Origin: Bacillota bacterium | GTDB lineage: Bacteria; Bacillota; UBA4882; UBA8346 | Assembly (NCBI GenBank): GCA_023435565.1 | Contig: JAEYRN010000033.1 | Location: forward strand, 5,170-69,169 | DNA length: 64,000 nucleotides | Direction of reading: 5' to 3' | Shown: piece by piece, positions 62,941 through 64,000 of the stretch | Numbering within the stretch: position 1 is the stretch's first letter | How the letters are laid out: each line of letters begins with the position of its first letter | Position numbers and translations under genes: made by a program | Notes under the pieces: generated by a model | Seen by the model: only the letters and a program-made list of their open reading frames with translations | Databases searched by the model: none | Told to the model about the DNA's origin: nothing

Positions 62941-62978
62941 CGCCGGGGCAATTGACTCTCCCGGCGGTTCGTGTTTTT
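62941..62978 (+). terminator. Terminator downstream of the helicase gene
   Basis: CGCCGGG (62941-62947) pairs with CCCGGCG (62960-62966), followed by GTTCGTGTTTTTT. Two further small hairpins (CTCAACCCC region near 62849 and ACCCC/GGGGT near 62905) precede it. Confidence 0.65.
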
Positions 62979-62991
62979 TAAGAAGTGAAGT

Positions 62992-63890
62992 TTATTGGAT
63001 TAACCTTGCGACTTCCTCAATTCGATCTGCCTTTTTAATGGCCTTTTTAATCTCCTCCAACTTTTCCAGGTCTGCGATGGTATTTATTTTATCTATCAAA
63101 TTTAAGCCGTCTTGCCCGAATTTAATATCCAGCATTCCTTCAATACCCCGGATCTCACCTTGGATTTCGCCTTCTCTGAAAAGCTTCTGAGCGGTAGTCA
63201 TCGCCAATTCGCCTCCTTCTTCGGATAGTATCTCTCTCACCAGCTTGACGTAATCATTTACTTCAATTTCGGTAATACTCAAAATGTAAAGGGTGACTGT
63301 CTTAAAAAATTCATAGTCAATCTTTCCGTCAGTTTTCAATAATTGTAAAATCCCGGCTAAATGACGGTATAACTCGTTGAGATTGCCGGATAAACGTAAC
63401 AATTGCATCATTATTCTTAAATTCTCGCAGCCCTTGATTGCGTCCGGCCCTAAGCCGGGTTCGTAAAGAATATATTCAAAATCTGGGATGTATTTCAATA
63501 ACCGTTCATCAGGGAGATCGATTAGATGTGCCAGACTCAGCCCGGCTTGCCACTTTTCCTATCCGTGATAGATAACTAATGGCAAGATCACCGGTAATTT
63601 TTCATTTTGTTTGACTTTTGTCTTCCAGCATTGCAACAGGTACTGCAACAACTGGAGAGCGATCAGTTCTTCCGGATGGCTTTTATGCTCGAATAAAACG
63701 TATAGCCTTCTCGATTTTTTATCCGCGTCTTATAGAGCAGATCGGTAAAAAATTCCCGCAATTCATCAGTTACAAATGAATCTTTCTCAATCTCGATAAT
63801 TTCCAGATCAATAATCTGCAGTATATCTTCCGGCAGATAGTTGCTTAGGAAACTCACGGCGTTTTCTTTATGACTCAACTTTCGCAGCAA
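62992..63890 (-). pseudogene. Rpn/transposase_31 (PD-(D/E)XK) family gene, frameshifted and interrupted
   Basis: The N-terminal part (63663-63890: LSHKENAVSFLSNYLPEDILQIIDLE...FFTDLLYKTRI) is typical of Rpn/transposase_31 proteins. It then shifts frame near 63700. In another frame the family sequence continues (YVLFEHKSHPEELIALQLLQ, then LPVILPLVIYHG). An in-frame TAG falls before EKWQAGL, where the family has a sense codon in HGxEKW. The last frame (62992-63498) gives the helical C-terminus with REGEIQGEIRGIEGML. One frameshift plus one nonsense codon mean it is probably inactive. Its 5' end near 63890 also lacks the usual start region. Confidence 0.8.
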
Positions 63891-64000
63891 GAAATCAGCA
63901 GATAAACCTTGATATAATTAGGCAAACCAGCAATCCACTGTTCGAGTTGACTTTTAATCATTTTTGATAATTTCTTTCCAGTCTTAGTCGTAATATCAGA

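Noticed and set aside
1..64000. CRISPR arrays, rRNA or tRNA genes
   Set aside because: No regularly spaced direct repeats and no cloverleaf or rRNA-like sequence were recognised in the intergenic regions; a tRNAscan or Rfam run could settle this.

Overview
The window looks like a chromosomal segment of a low-GC bacterium related to Bacillota that nevertheless carries an outer membrane. Strong purine-rich Shine-Dalgarno (SD) sites, frequent TTG starts, sigma-A-type promoters (TTGACA/TATAAT) and a SpoVB/MATE-like flippase point to Bacillota. A type IV pilus secretin, a porin-like beta-barrel with a terminal aromatic residue, a Pal/OmpA-type peptidoglycan-binding protein, a Prc-type tail-specific protease and a TolB-like propeller point to a diderm envelope. 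I cannot name the taxon from the sequence alone.

Layout. 0.3-4.1 kb: a GNAT acetyltransferase, then a three-gene minor-pilin operon (PilV/PilW/PilX-like) whose last protein has a long, probably lectin-like, C-terminal domain. 4.1-8.8 kb: glutamate dehydrogenase, a PD40 beta-propeller protein and a porin with a structured leader. 8.8-12.6 kb: repeat-rich intergenic DNA, an orphan ABC permease/ATPase pair and a small lipoprotein. 12.7-23.6 kb: the type IV pilus cluster in two minus-strand operons, pilM-N-O-P-Q and pilB-T-C-A-D. The second has a long leader with a strong promoter and a terminator-like hairpin. 23.6-29.3 kb: a TetR-controlled ABC exporter resembling CecR-YbhGFSR. 29.3-31.7 kb and 36.9-39.5 kb: two complete SsuABC/TauABC-like importers. 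Between them lie amt-glnK, an RsuA-type pseudouridine synthase and a PBP1A. 39.8-43 kb: a flippase and a second PBP1A, convergent and overlapping by 110 bp. 43-46.5 kb: a lipid kinase, an M23 peptidase and a TIG-OmpA protein. 46.8-57.9 kb: a Bat/MoxR aerotolerance cluster with an smr gene upstream and a Prc protease downstream. 58-64 kb: small unknown genes, a DUF1232 protein, a PD-(D/E)XK-DinG helicase fusion and a decayed Rpn/transposase_31 gene.

The genes fit an envelope-centred region: pilus assembly, peptidoglycan synthesis and remodelling, outer-membrane proteins, envelope proteases and transporters, plus nitrogen assimilation (gdhA, amt, glnK). Intergenic regions hold several families of inverted-repeat elements. 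The observations I rate highest are the pilB leader RNA, the secretin with C-terminal LysM domains, the putative pilus-tip adhesin and the nuclease-helicase fusion.
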